Source: Stenomitos rutilans HA7619-LM2
GTDB lineage: Bacteria; Cyanobacteriota; Cyanobacteriia; Leptolyngbyales; Leptolyngbyaceae
Direction: 5' to 3'
Length of the DNA: 64,000 bases
Assembly: GCA_019358945.1 (NCBI GenBank)
Contig: JAHHIE010000012.1
Location: 1 to 64,000 of the forward strand
This document shows, in pieces, positions 28,770 to 37,294 of the stretch (position 1 is the stretch's first letter; every line of letters starts with the position of its first letter). Under the pieces are notes generated by a model. It did no database searches, had not been told where the DNA came from, and saw only the letters and a program-made list of their open reading frames with translations. The position numbers were made by a program, and so were the translations under genes.

Positions 28770-29993
28770 TTACGGATCAACCCAGCGATCGTCTGACTTA
28801 ATCAAATTAATCAATTCTTCAACGCCTTGCGCTTCGGGGACCTTCTTAATTTCATCCCGTCCCCGGTAGAGGGAAATCCAGCCTGCTTGTTTGCCCACAT
28901 AGCCATAGTCTGCGTCTGCCATCTCACCGGGACCATTCACAATGCAGCCCATCACGGCAATGTTTAAACCTGTGAGGTGACTGGTGGCTTCGCGTACTTT
29001 GTGCAGCACTTCTTCCAGATTAAACAGAGTGCGTCCGCAGGAAGGACAGGCGACGTATTCCACCATCGTGCGGCGGAGTCCCAGCGCTTGCAAAATGCCG
29101 TAGCAAACGGGGATTTCTTTTTCGGGTGCTTCAGTGAGGGAGACGCGAATGGTATCGCCAATGCCTTCTGCCAGTAGTGTGCCAATGCCCGCAGTGGATT
29201 TAATGCGACCGTATTCGCCGTCGCCTGCTTCCGTTACGCCCAGATGGAGGGGATACGCCATGCCCAGCTCATCCATGCGCTTCACCATCAAACGATTAGC
29301 CGCAATCATCACGGGCACTCTGGAGGCTTTGAGCGACAGTTCAATGTGGTAGAAGTTGAGCGATTCGCAGATGCGGATGAACTCCAACGCCGACTCCACC
29401 ATGCCTTCGGGTGTGTCGCCGTAGGTAAATAGCATCCGTTCTGCCAGGGAGCCGTGATTTACGCCAATCCGCATAGATTTATTCTGGTCGCGCAGGGAGA
29501 TGACCAACGGTTCTAACGTTTCGCGAATTTTCTCGCCAATTTCGTCGAATTCTGCCTGGGTATACTCGGTGCGATCGCTCTTCGGCTTCTCAAACACGTA
29601 TAGCCCTGGATTGATCCGCACATTATCCACATGCTTGGCAGCTTCTAGCGCAATTTTGAGTCCGTTGTGATGCACATCTGCCACCAGCGGCACATTTTGA
29701 TAGGTCGTGTTTAAGCGACGGCGAATTTCTTCCATTGCCTTGGCATGTGCCATACTGGGCACCGTGACCCGCACAATTTCGCAGCCAATTTCGTGGAGGC
29801 GACGAATCGCTGCGACGGAACCCTCAATGTCCAGTGTGTCTTCATTGATCATGGACTGGACGGCAACGGGGTGCTGGCTACCGATCGCAAGGCTGCCGAC
29901 AGGCACCGATCGCGTTTTGCGACGTTGAATAGACGTATCGGTAGGAGCAGCCGGGGAAGTGGAAACCGCAGTTGGGCTAGGCAGAGTTTGCAT
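28770..29993 (-). CDS. ispG: 4-Hydroxy-3-methylbut-2-enyl diphosphate synthase IspG
   Basis: A 407-residue enzyme of the MEP isoprenoid pathway that reduces methylerythritol cyclodiphosphate using a 4Fe-4S cluster. The TIM-barrel half begins [20 protein letters not shown] and includes [11 protein letters not shown] and [15 protein letters not shown]. Cluster ligands lie in [13 protein letters not shown] and [20 protein letters not shown]. The plant/cyanobacterial insert of the large form is absent; the length is normal for cyanobacteria. In this group the electron donor is ferredoxin. It is monocistronic. The flanking segment downstream is AT-rich. Confidence 0.96.
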   Translation of the reverse strand: MQTLPSPTAVSTSPAAPTDTSIQRRKTRSVPVGSLAIGSQHPVAVQSMINEDTLDIEGSVAAIRRLHEIGCEIVRVTVPSMAHAKAMEEIRRRLNTTYQNVPLVADVHHNGLKIALEAAKHVDNVRINPGLYVFEKPKSDRTEYTQAEFDEIGEKIRETLEPLVISLRDQNKSMRIGVNHGSLAERMLFTYGDTPEGMVESALEFIRICESLNFYHIELSLKASRVPVMIAANRLMVKRMDELGMAYPLHLGVTEAGDGEYGRIKSTAGIGTLLAEGIGDTIRVSLTEAPEKEIPVCYGILQALGLRRTMVEYVACPSCGRTLFNLEEVLHKVREATSHLTGLNIAVMGCIVNGPGEMADADYGYVGKQAGWISLYRGRDEIKKVPEAQGVEELINLIKSDDRWVDP

Positions 29994-30190
29994 ACGCTGT
30001 TAGTAACGCTTGGCAGCAAGACAACACTGTAAACAGGACAAAATGATTTGTCTCTGCCCTTACAGATTGCCATAGATAGGACGAGTTTGACGGTTAAATT
30101 TGGCGATTAAGACACAACGAACTCGTGGCAAGGCGAACCTTCACAGCAGCCGTAACCCTTCGCATTGATTGTGGCGGATGATGCAACGAG

Positions 30191-30457
30191 CTAACGAGCC
30201 GCACTACGAGCATCTTCGCGAGGTTTTGCCTTATTCACCTTAAGCTGACGGCCCATCCACTCTGCCCCGTCTAAATCGGCGATCGCGGCGTCTTCTTGAG
30301 CATCTTCGGCCAGTTCAACAAAGGCAAAGCCACGCATACGCCCCGTTTCGCGATCGGTTGGCAGCGAAATGCGCTTCACGGTGCCGTACTCAGAGAATAC
30401 TTCCGTGAGGTCGTCAGGGGTTGCTTGATAGGACAAGTTACCAACGTAAATAGTCAT
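30191..30457 (-). CDS. RRM-type RNA-binding protein (Rbp)
   Basis: An 88-residue single RRM protein from the Met at 30457 (TIYVGNLSYQATPDDLTEVF). RNP2 is IYVGNL and RNP1 is RGFAFVEL, both intact. The C-terminal Gly-rich tail found in cold-induced cyanobacterial Rbp proteins is missing, replaced by a short basic NKAKPREDARSAAR. It probably binds single-stranded RNA in the cytoplasm. The upstream 75 bases of open frame lack protein-like character. Confidence 0.9.
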   Translation of the reverse strand: MTIYVGNLSYQATPDDLTEVFSEYGTVKRISLPTDRETGRMRGFAFVELAEDAQEDAAIADLDGAEWMGRQLKVNKAKPREDARSAAR

Positions 30458-30588
30458 GAGCGAGTCATCAGGTTGAGGAGCGAAGGGTTCATGTATAACC
30501 CCATAGATCCGGTGATAGCATATCCTCCTCACCTCATTCTGAAAACCCTGATACCTATTGAGGGTTGCTGATGCGAAAGACTCGCACT

Positions 30589-30804
30589 TTAATCGATCGA
30601 AATCGACTTAGGCCCACTGCTATTACCATTGTTTGATCCAGCCGTTGATGTATAGCTAGTGGCACCTGATTGCTGATCAAGCCAGCTTCTCACGGGATCT
30701 TCCGAGAGATTGAGACGCAGAAGCCCAGACACAAAGCCGCCTAAAAACGCGATGGGCTGTTGCGAAAGCTCTCTCCAAACAGGGGATAGTTCATCTAGAA
30801 ACAT
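30589..30804 (-). CDS. Small conserved cyanobacterial protein
   Basis: A 71-residue protein beginning FLDELSPVWRELSQQPIAFL, then GGFVSGLLRLNLSEDPVRSW, with a polar Ser/Gly/Asn tail ending SSGPKSISID. I recall similar cyanobacterial proteins with the same FLGGFxSGLLRLNL core. The hydrophobic central segment may be amphipathic rather than transmembrane. No function is known. It lies upstream of the rbp gene on the same strand. Confidence 0.65.
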   Translation of the reverse strand: MFLDELSPVWRELSQQPIAFLGGFVSGLLRLNLSEDPVRSWLDQQSGATSYTSTAGSNNGNSSGPKSISID

Positions 30805-31324
30805 GAATTGAGGCTCCTTTGAGTTGTTTGGGCAGTTAGCTACTGGCTATCGGCAGTCAGCTATCAGCGGTCGGTATTAAGCGAACGAGAGAAATCTGTT
30901 TCGCTCTACTCTCAACCCGATTGAGACTTAGCACGGCATGTAAAGCTCAAAAGCTGACCGCTGATTGCTTTTCCGTTACTGAGCGCTCTCCCACTGGTGA
31001 TTGTAACGCGAAGTGAATTAGTCCATCGGCTAAGGCAGGAGAATTAAATCGTACTCAGACGCGATCGCAGAGGCGCAAACAGTGAAAGATTTTCTCTGTG
31101 TCCTCTGCGTTTCAGTGGTCAATTTATAGTCCACAATCTAGGCATCTCAATGCGGGCAAACTTGACATCAAGATGACAACACATCACAACATCCGGAACC
31201 AGGTGCAACAGTGTTGATGTTAAGCGGGCTGGATGAGACATCCACTCCGAACTATGCTTCGATCGCCTCACCTGAATTGCCTCTCCCTTAATGAAGCTCC
31301 ATCGTCTACAGCAGGTGTTTTCTT
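30805..31324. repeat. Repeat-bearing gap before the C39-like gene
   Basis: Around 30838-30875 and 30950-30970 are GGCTATCGGCAGTCAGCTATC and GCTGACCGCTGATTGC sequences from the dispersed GCTGA repeat family. Around 31075-31125 there is a CTCTGTGTCCTCTGCG-type repeat common in cyanobacteria. No gene is visible. Confidence 0.55.
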
Positions 31325-32092
31325 ATGACTCAGCTTAAAATTCTTTGTGATACAGCACTCAAACAACAACCAGTTCAAGCCTCAAAGCTTACAGCGGCTC
31401 AGCTTCAACCCGTAAAGGCTGGGACTTTGCTCAACGTGGAGTCTTATGCCCCAGCCAGTGATCACATTAAAGTAGCGCTGGCAGATCAAAGCTTTCAAGG
31501 CAAAAATACCTGGTATGTCTATCAGCGTCATGGCGCAATTCTAGAGAATAACAAGGTGATTTTTCCAAAAGCTGTGAAGCTGTCAGTGCCGTATTACGAC
31601 CAGCTTGATAATTCTGAAAATCCTTACGGTACGTGTAATGTCACTTCGATCGCGATGTGTTTGGCATATCTGGGAGCATCACGCAAGCACCCCGAAAAGC
31701 GCTTCCCGGATGAACTTCAGGACTACTGTGCGGCCAATGGGCTCGATCGTCACGAACCTGACGTGTTGGCAAAGGTCGTGCAGGTGTATGGCTGCCAGGA
31801 CACCTTCAAAACAACTGCCAGCTTTGAGAATGTAAAAGAATGGTTGATCCAGGGCAACCCAGTGGTCGCCCACGGCTATTTCACCGCTTCTGGGCATATT
31901 GTGGTCTTCACTGGCTATAACGCCGATGGGTTCGTTGTAAATGATCCCTACGGAGAACTGACCTACAACGGCCCTGGTGACAGCGAATACGACATCTATG
32001 CTAATGGTGCAGGCTTGACCTACTCGTACAGATTAGTCTATGACCTGTGCTGCACAGATAACCAGTTTTGGGTGCACTTTATTTCTAAGTGA
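31325..32092 (+). CDS. C39-like cysteine peptidase
   Basis: A 255-residue protein. The C-terminal domain has the papain-like C39 triad: Cys in NPYGTCNVTSIAMCLAYLG, His in ASGHIVVFTGYN, Asp in GFVVNDPYGE, and the Gln of the oxyanion region near VPYYDQLDN. The N-terminal 85 residues are a small beta-rich module (LLNVESYAPASDHIKVAL), probably SH3-like. There is no signal peptide. It is followed by dispersed repeats and the converging nrdJ gene. The substrate is unknown; it has no associated ABC transporter here, so it is not a bacteriocin processor by context. Confidence 0.8.
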   Translation: MTQLKILCDTALKQQPVQASKLTAAQLQPVKAGTLLNVESYAPASDHIKVALADQSFQGKNTWYVYQRHGAILENNKVIFPKAVKLSVPYYDQLDNSENPYGTCNVTSIAMCLAYLGASRKHPEKRFPDELQDYCAANGLDRHEPDVLAKVVQVYGCQDTFKTTASFENVKEWLIQGNPVVAHGYFTASGHIVVFTGYNADGFVVNDPYGELTYNGPGDSEYDIYANGAGLTYSYRLVYDLCCTDNQFWVHFISK

Positions 32093-32173
32093 GGGGAGAG
32101 AGTAAGGAGTTTTGAGTTTTGAGTTCTTTACTGCTCCCTACTCCTCACCTTCTGCCCCCTGCCTTCTGCCTCC

Positions 32174-34504
32174 TCATTTCTTCTCCGGCAACATACACTT
32201 ATCGCTATCGCAACCAGCAGGCCCTTCGGCAAGACTGAAGCCAGAATCATAGCGGCTGAGGGCGGCATAAAAGTCGCTGGTTTGCTGTCTCGCTTTGACA
32301 TCTTGTTGGAGGCGATCGAAGGTTTCCTGATCGATCTTCTCAAACGGGAGACGGGGGAAGGGAGCATCAAACCGCGCTAACAGAGCCGCACTGATATAGC
32401 CTTCGTCGTTGGCGATCGCTTGATAAATGCGCTGCGCCAATGGTTCCACTTCTGCTTCGGTGAGTTCGATAGTGGCGCTAGTGTTGTGCGCGGTGTAGTA
32501 GGTTTGCACTTGCATGTAGAAGTCGAACTGGGCGAGAGCCGAGAATTTTTCGATGGCGATCGTATCCGCACCCGGCAGATTCGCCCAAGATACCTCGACG
32601 GGAATTTCGACCAACCATTCTGTACAGCGTAGGTCGAATGGGTCGTTCAAGAGATTGCCCGTCTCGTCCTTGTCTGATTGCGACGGCACTATGCTGTAAC
32701 CGTAATCCAGACATGCCATCGCGACGGGATCGTTTTTGCGGAACGTGATGCGTCGAATGAATCGCTGAGCCTTGGGCGGATGCCAACCGGGGCTGGCTCC
32801 TGTCAGTAAGGATTTAGTACCCGCTGGCTGAACGGTGGTGCAGCGGTTGGGGCGTTTTAAGTGGTGGCGATCGCAATACTCCCACACGGCTTGATGCACC
32901 GTTTCGCGCCAGAACGACAGATATTCTTGTTCTCTTTGTTTAAATTCCAGGCCAGCAACCGTATTAGGTCTGCCAGCTTCCCACCAGCGCAGCCATTCCA
33001 CCCCAAAGGCATGCACAAAGAAATCGAACAGCCCGGTAAAGGAAACGCCGACGATCGGGTCTAAATCGCGTGATTTTTGGTAGCGCGGTTCGGCAAAGCG
33101 GTGGTTTAGAAGGGCCGCTACAGACAATGCAGCGGCTCGGAAGGCATCCGCCTGTTCTTCAAGATTATGAGGATCAAGCTGATTCAGGTGCACTTCTGCC
33201 AGATTGCAGTGAAAATCGGCACCCAAGATTTCTCCGCAGGGATTCAACCCGTAGCGCCCCAGGCGATGCTCTAGCTCATCCACAGGCATTTGAGGCACCT
33301 GTTGCTGGAGCCATTCTCTAGCGGTGCCCTGATTGTAGGCAGCGAGAAAGTCAGCTTTTAGCTCAGGAGTGGTCAACACATCACGGTTAGAACGGGCGAT
33401 CGCTTCTGGTGCGTACTGAATCGCGCCTTCGCCAGAGTAGAACTGCTTGCGCACTGCATCGACACATTCCTGATCGGTCGGCTTGTGGTGATACACACGG
33501 GTATGATTCGCCATCCGCAGGGCATCACGTTCTGGGTCAATGCGCCAGTTGCCTGTATCATCTTGCTGCCAGAGGTTGTCTTTCGCAATGGCAAAGGCTG
33601 CATCGCTACTGATGCCCTGTCGCATCCCTGCGCTGCGCCGGATATTGCCCGCCACAACGGTTGCAGCCGCTTCGTCAATCAGCAGACAGCACTCTACCGA
33701 GGTCAACTGTCGCCCGATCGCCTTGTTCAATAATGCCGCGCACCGTTCGTACAGTCCTGGGAGGCGAATCGGATTTGCCATACCGCCGAAGCCCTTCAGC
33801 ACTTCCCCTTCGGCGCGGACATCACTCACGTTGACGATTACAGAGACATCTCCCGTAAAGCGATCGTCTGTCGAGAGTTCCAGTAAGGCTTTGTAGGACT
33901 GCACCCAGCCCTGACGACTATCGCCTACGAGGATGTGTACCTGATTGCCGTCAATGGTTACTTGAGTGCGATCGTGACGCTGACCTATAGGCGTAGTGCC
34001 AATCTCACCTTCTAGCCGCACCACTAGACGATTCCGAATGGCGGGCAGTTGGTTGATGTAGCGGTGTTCCAGGATTGCGCCGGTGCCGCAGCCCATCATG
34101 GCGAGATCCATCATCAGCCCAAACGCTTGCCAGTCGATGACGTTGGTGCTGGTGCAGTTGTATGCTCCGGAGAAGTTCTCTGGCTTGTTAATCCAATCTG
34201 TGCCACCAACCCAAAGCCAGCGACCGGAGGGCATACTCTTCAGTTGCTCCTGCATATGCTGGATTAAGTCAGCTTCTTCGCGGGTTAGCTTCCCTAGCGC
34301 AACCAAGCCTTGTGTCGTCCGCTGAATGACATCGGCAAGCGGTTCACGACGGTTTTCGGTACGGCGGCTGTAGGTTCTGTAGAAGACAGGGTTTGCTGTC
34401 TGCGCGGTTTCAGGAAACTGCGCAGACAGAAAGGCGGAATCCTGCACAAAACTAGGATTGGCTGGCAAGCTATTGGCACGAACTTGATGAAGTTCTCGAA
34501 CCAT
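32174..34504 (-). CDS. nrdJ: Adenosylcobalamin-dependent (class II) ribonucleotide reductase
   Basis: A 776-residue monomeric reductase that makes deoxyribonucleotides from NTPs using a thiyl radical made by adenosylcobalamin. Landmarks: FYRTYSRR near the start, SGRWLWVGGT, the active-site segment YNCTST, MMGCGTGAI, the radical-site NPCGEILG, and the C-terminal redox Cys pair in CDSDKCMLPEK. Size and motif order match monomeric RTPR. The protein needs B12; cobN lies 2.8 kb away. Several dyad repeats lie above the start (34539-34662). The C-terminal neighbour is convergent. Confidence 0.95.
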   Translation of the reverse strand: MVRELHQVRANSLPANPSFVQDSAFLSAQFPETAQTANPVFYRTYSRRTENRREPLADVIQRTTQGLVALGKLTREEADLIQHMQEQLKSMPSGRWLWVGGTDWINKPENFSGAYNCTSTNVIDWQAFGLMMDLAMMGCGTGAILEHRYINQLPAIRNRLVVRLEGEIGTTPIGQRHDRTQVTIDGNQVHILVGDSRQGWVQSYKALLELSTDDRFTGDVSVIVNVSDVRAEGEVLKGFGGMANPIRLPGLYERCAALLNKAIGRQLTSVECCLLIDEAAATVVAGNIRRSAGMRQGISSDAAFAIAKDNLWQQDDTGNWRIDPERDALRMANHTRVYHHKPTDQECVDAVRKQFYSGEGAIQYAPEAIARSNRDVLTTPELKADFLAAYNQGTAREWLQQQVPQMPVDELEHRLGRYGLNPCGEILGADFHCNLAEVHLNQLDPHNLEEQADAFRAAALSVAALLNHRFAEPRYQKSRDLDPIVGVSFTGLFDFFVHAFGVEWLRWWEAGRPNTVAGLEFKQREQEYLSFWRETVHQAVWEYCDRHHLKRPNRCTTVQPAGTKSLLTGASPGWHPPKAQRFIRRITFRKNDPVAMACLDYGYSIVPSQSDKDETGNLLNDPFDLRCTEWLVEIPVEVSWANLPGADTIAIEKFSALAQFDFYMQVQTYYTAHNTSATIELTEAEVEPLAQRIYQAIANDEGYISAALLARFDAPFPRLPFEKIDQETFDRLQQDVKARQQTSDFYAALSRYDSGFSLAEGPAGCDSDKCMLPEKK

Positions 34505-34538
34505 AGGTTAAGCGCTCACTTCTTTGGAACGGGGTGGG

Positions 34539-34662
34539 CTAAATGCAGCATCTAAAGCTCGTATAGATGGACGATCTTAGTCATACTAAAGTGACTTTAG
34601 AATACATGAACTCAGCTAAATGTAGCATTTAGAATTCAAACTCTACACTATCGGTAGAGTTT
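34539..34662. promoter_or_regulatory. Stacked dyads upstream of nrdJ
   Basis: Four palindromes stand within 124 bases above the nrdJ start codon: CTAAATGCAGCATCTAAAG (34539-34557, imperfect), CTAAAGTGACTTTAG (34586-34600, perfect), CTAAATGTAGCATTTAG (34616-34632, perfect), and AAACTCTAC-7-GTAGAGTTT (34638-34662, perfect). The first three share CTAAA half-sites. None is followed by a T-run, so they look like operators rather than terminators. They do not match the NrdR consensus as I recall it. Function is inferred. Confidence 0.6.
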
Positions 34663-35229
34663 TAGCACAATTTTGCGAAACGGCGTGCTTTTTTGCAGCG
34701 TTTGCCCGTTCTAAGAGGAGACTTTACCTGGAAGGACGATCGCGGCACTTAAACTGACTCCTAAGAAACACCTTCAGAGTGGTGGGTTTAGCAACAATGT
34801 CAAAGACCAACTCAGAGAGCAGGTCAGCACGGTTAACACCCCAAAGCCATCGACTTGGGTGAAGTCTACGCCACTGGTGCGGTACAAAGGCATCTGTAAG
34901 TCAAAGTTGGGCGCATTGCCCGCTTGCTTTTCGTCTCGTCGTTTAGCCCTGCTTGCGAACCAAGACGGCTACGCGGCGATCGCTCCTCCGTTTGCAGATG
35001 GAGATAGGCTACCAGTCAATGAATGACTGTAGTAAGGCCCGATCGCATTGCTTTTTACTCGTGATATTTCTTCAGCTTGTGGGGAAATCTACTAAGGTAG
35101 GTGCGACTACGTACCTCTATGTTTAAGTTTTCATGTTTAAGGTTGGCACTCACGCGAATGCACTGGTGAACGCTCGGTAGCACATCGTCCATTAGTCGCG
35201 TCTCTTCTCCTTTAAGCGTGAGTCACTAA
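34663..35229. other. Gap with an unassigned open stretch
   Basis: On the plus strand from about 34720 to a TGA near 35025 one frame is open for about 95 codons, without ATG; it includes TPLVRYKGICKSKLGALPAC. I cannot assign it. It could be a decayed gene fragment or chance. The rest holds nothing clear. Confidence 0.35.
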
Positions 35230-35388
35230 CTCTCATAACCCATCTCGGACTCAATGCACGTTGGATTGTCCCTACTGACGTGGACGATCGCAGTCCTTCA
35301 TCTTGTCGTGCCAATCTATCGAGTCTCTGTATGAACTTTGCGAAACCATCTGTGTTGAGTGATGCCCTGAAGACTGTGCCTTCTGGTG
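35230..35388 (-). pseudogene. Possible IS110-like transposase fragment
   Basis: The minus-strand frame reads KLVSPEGTVFRASLNTDGFA, then KFIQRLDRLARQD, which resembles the N-terminal region of IS110-type transposases (x-x-SPEGxVxxxxFxND...FxxxxxxL). Only about 45 residues are recognisable, and the 102-bp repeat interrupts it upstream. The match is weak. Confidence 0.3.
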
Positions 35389-35490
35389 ATACCAATTTGA
35401 ATTGAAAATGCGACACATCCTGTAGGGGCAAGGCAATGCCTTGCCCCTACCCACCGATTGATCTGTAGCCGTCATTCTTTAAATCGGTAT
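35389..35490. repeat. 102-bp MITE-like repeat, copy 2
   Basis: Identical in length and almost in sequence to 23373-23474, with the same flanking TG on the left and GA on the right. It separates an IS-like fragment from the headless DUF4347 gene. Confidence 0.9.
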
Positions 35491-36495
35491 GAGCTGTCGC
35501 AGTCATCTGCGTTGAAAACACCAACGACGAATGGGCTAAGCCCGCTAGCTACCTGGAGTGGGACAAGTGCGGCTAGCGCGATCGCTTTTATCGACACCAC
35601 CGTCACCGATTACCAAACCCTAGTGGCAGGCATTGCACCGGACACCGAAGTGCATCTGCTGAACTCTAGCCAGGATGCTGTGACTCAGATCACAAATACC
35701 CTGTTGAGTCGCCACAATGTTTCTAGCATTCACATTGTCTCTCACGGCGAAGCGGGCGGGTTAGACTTTGGTGTGGGCAAACTGAACCTGAGCGGCTTGT
35801 CCACCTTTACTAACCAGATTCAGTCGTGGAAGCAGGCGCTGACGGATGATGCGGATATTTTGCTCTATGGCTGTGAGGTAGCGCAGGGCGAATTGGGCAA
35901 AGCGTTTGTCTCGATTCTCAGCCAGTTGACAGGGGCGGATGTCGCGGCATCGGATGACTTGACAGGGAGTGCCAGTAAGAGCGGCGATTGGACGCTGGAG
36001 TACCAGACGGGCGAGATCGAATCGGAGCTGGCATGGCAGGTGCAGACCCTTGCCCACTACAGCGGAGTGTTAACACCTACCCACCTCTCCAACTTTTCCT
36101 TCCCCACCAACGGTTCCAATCCATACAACCTGACTAACCTCAACGGCACCCTCTACTTCACGGCATCTGACTCCACCAATGGGTATGAGTTATGGAAGAG
36201 TGATGGCACTGCCGCAGGCACCGTCCTAACTAAAGATATCTATCCTGGCTCCAACAGTTCCAACCCAACCAACCTGAGTGCCCTTGATGCCAATCACCTG
36301 CTATTTTTTGCGGATGATAGTGTAAATGGGAATGAGCTGTGGATAGAACAACCCAACGTGGCACCAACCCTGACCGTTTCTGGGACTGCCCTTAGCTATA
36401 CCGAGAACGATCCCGCTACCCCGATCGACACTACTGCCACCGTCACCGATTTCGACTCCACCGACTTTGACACGGGCACCCTGACGGTTAACTGA
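35491..36495 (+). pseudogene. Truncated DUF4347 exoprotein gene
   Basis: About 334 codons of a large surface or secreted protein. AIAFIDTTVTDYQTLVAGIA, IHIVSHGEAGGLDFG and ILLYGCEVAQGELGKAFVSI make a nearly complete DUF4347 domain, normally the N-terminal part of giant cadherin- or Ca-binding-repeat proteins. It is followed by an ELWKSDGTAAGT repeat unit and a partial Ig-like segment ending DFDTGTLTVN-stop. The 5' end runs back into the 102-bp repeat with no credible start. The 3' end stops exactly where the IS200 element begins. Both ends are thus broken, and the usual multi-kilobase C-terminal region is absent. The coding quality of the retained part is good, so the damage is recent. Confidence 0.8.
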
Positions 36496-37110
36496 ATCTA
36501 TGGGGTAAGCCACTGGTTCTACCAGTGCGACTCGAGCAGCTTTGAGCGATACGGCAATAAAGTAACTCCTACGGTGGCTTGATGAAGCAAAACCGTAGGA
36601 GGCATAGCATGTCACAACTGTACCAAAGCCTGTCTCATTCCAAGTGGGATTGTAAGTATCATGTCGTGTTCGTACCCAAGTTTCGACGGAAAACGATGTT
36701 CCATGACATTCGACAATAGCTCGGTCCGGTGTTCCATGAACTGGCTCGACAGAAGGCATGTCGGATTGTCGAAGCACATCTGCTACCCGACCACGTGCAT
36801 CTGTGTATTGAGGTTCCACCCAAGTAGGCGGTCTCGTCCATCATCGGCTTTTTGAAAGGCAAGAGTGCGATGGCTATTGCACGGCAATTTAAGGGCAAAC
36901 AACGCAAGTTCAACGGTGAGCATTTCTGGGCACGAGGCTATGCCGTTTCGACGGTTGGCTTTGAACTAGAAACAGTACGTCGCGACATTCGAGAACAGGA
37001 AGCGGCTGATCAAAGCGGTCAGTTCTAACGCTGGCGCACACCCCTGAGCAAGGACATCCGCCCTTGGGGCGGTCACACTCATCAAGCCACCAGCTTTGCT
37101 GGGGGTGTCT
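36496..37110 (+). mobile_element. IS200-type element, decayed
   Basis: Left-end hairpins: CACTGG-5-CCAGTG at about 36511-36527 and CTCCTACGGT with ACCGTAGGAG (about 36567-36602), the latter covering the tnpA ribosome-binding region AGGAGG. Right-end hairpins: CCGCCC-TT-GGGGCGG near 37062 and CCAGC-TTT-GCTGG near 37090. The single gene is tnpA, now dead. Ends are approximate, since IS200 elements have no inverted repeats or target duplication. Confidence 0.8.
36609..37028 (+). pseudogene. tnpA: IS200 transposase TnpA, inactivated
   Basis: The 139-codon frame gives SLSHSKWDCKYHVVFVPKFR, then ELARQKACRIVEAHLLPDHV and FWARGYAVSTVGFELETVRR, clearly IS200 TnpA. The HUH motif survives as DHVHL. Two in-frame TAG codons, codon 37 (36717) and codon 73 (36825), interrupt it, and the catalytic tyrosine of the C-terminal helix (usually YIRxQ) is Asp here (RRDIREQE). 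It is thus inactive for three separate reasons. Family length is about 140-150. Confidence 0.88.
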
Positions 37111-37176
37111 GACAGCTTCTCGCCAAGCATGCATATTGAAGGAAAAGTTCAATTTGCAGGTTCCACTCAATATTTG

Positions 37177-37206
37177 ACACTTTGCCATCCTTGAATGGCA
37201 AAGTGT
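37177..37206. promoter_or_regulatory. Perfect 12-bp inverted repeat upstream of cobN
   Basis: ACACTTTGCCAT and ATGGCAAAGTGT are perfect complements around a six-base loop, 90 bases before the cobN ATG. There is no T-run. It could be an operator or an mRNA leader hairpin. Confidence 0.6.
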
Positions 37207-37294
37207 TGCCATGCCTACTTTATCGATCGATCTCAGGCGCAATGCTTGATTCACCTGCAATAATGGTAGCCACTGTCCGCTACCTTTTGACGCG

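Noticed and set aside
34539-34662. Cobalamin riboswitch or NrdR box before nrdJ
   Set aside because: I see no B12-box sequence, and the dyads do not fit the NrdR consensus I know; recorded as unknown dyads.
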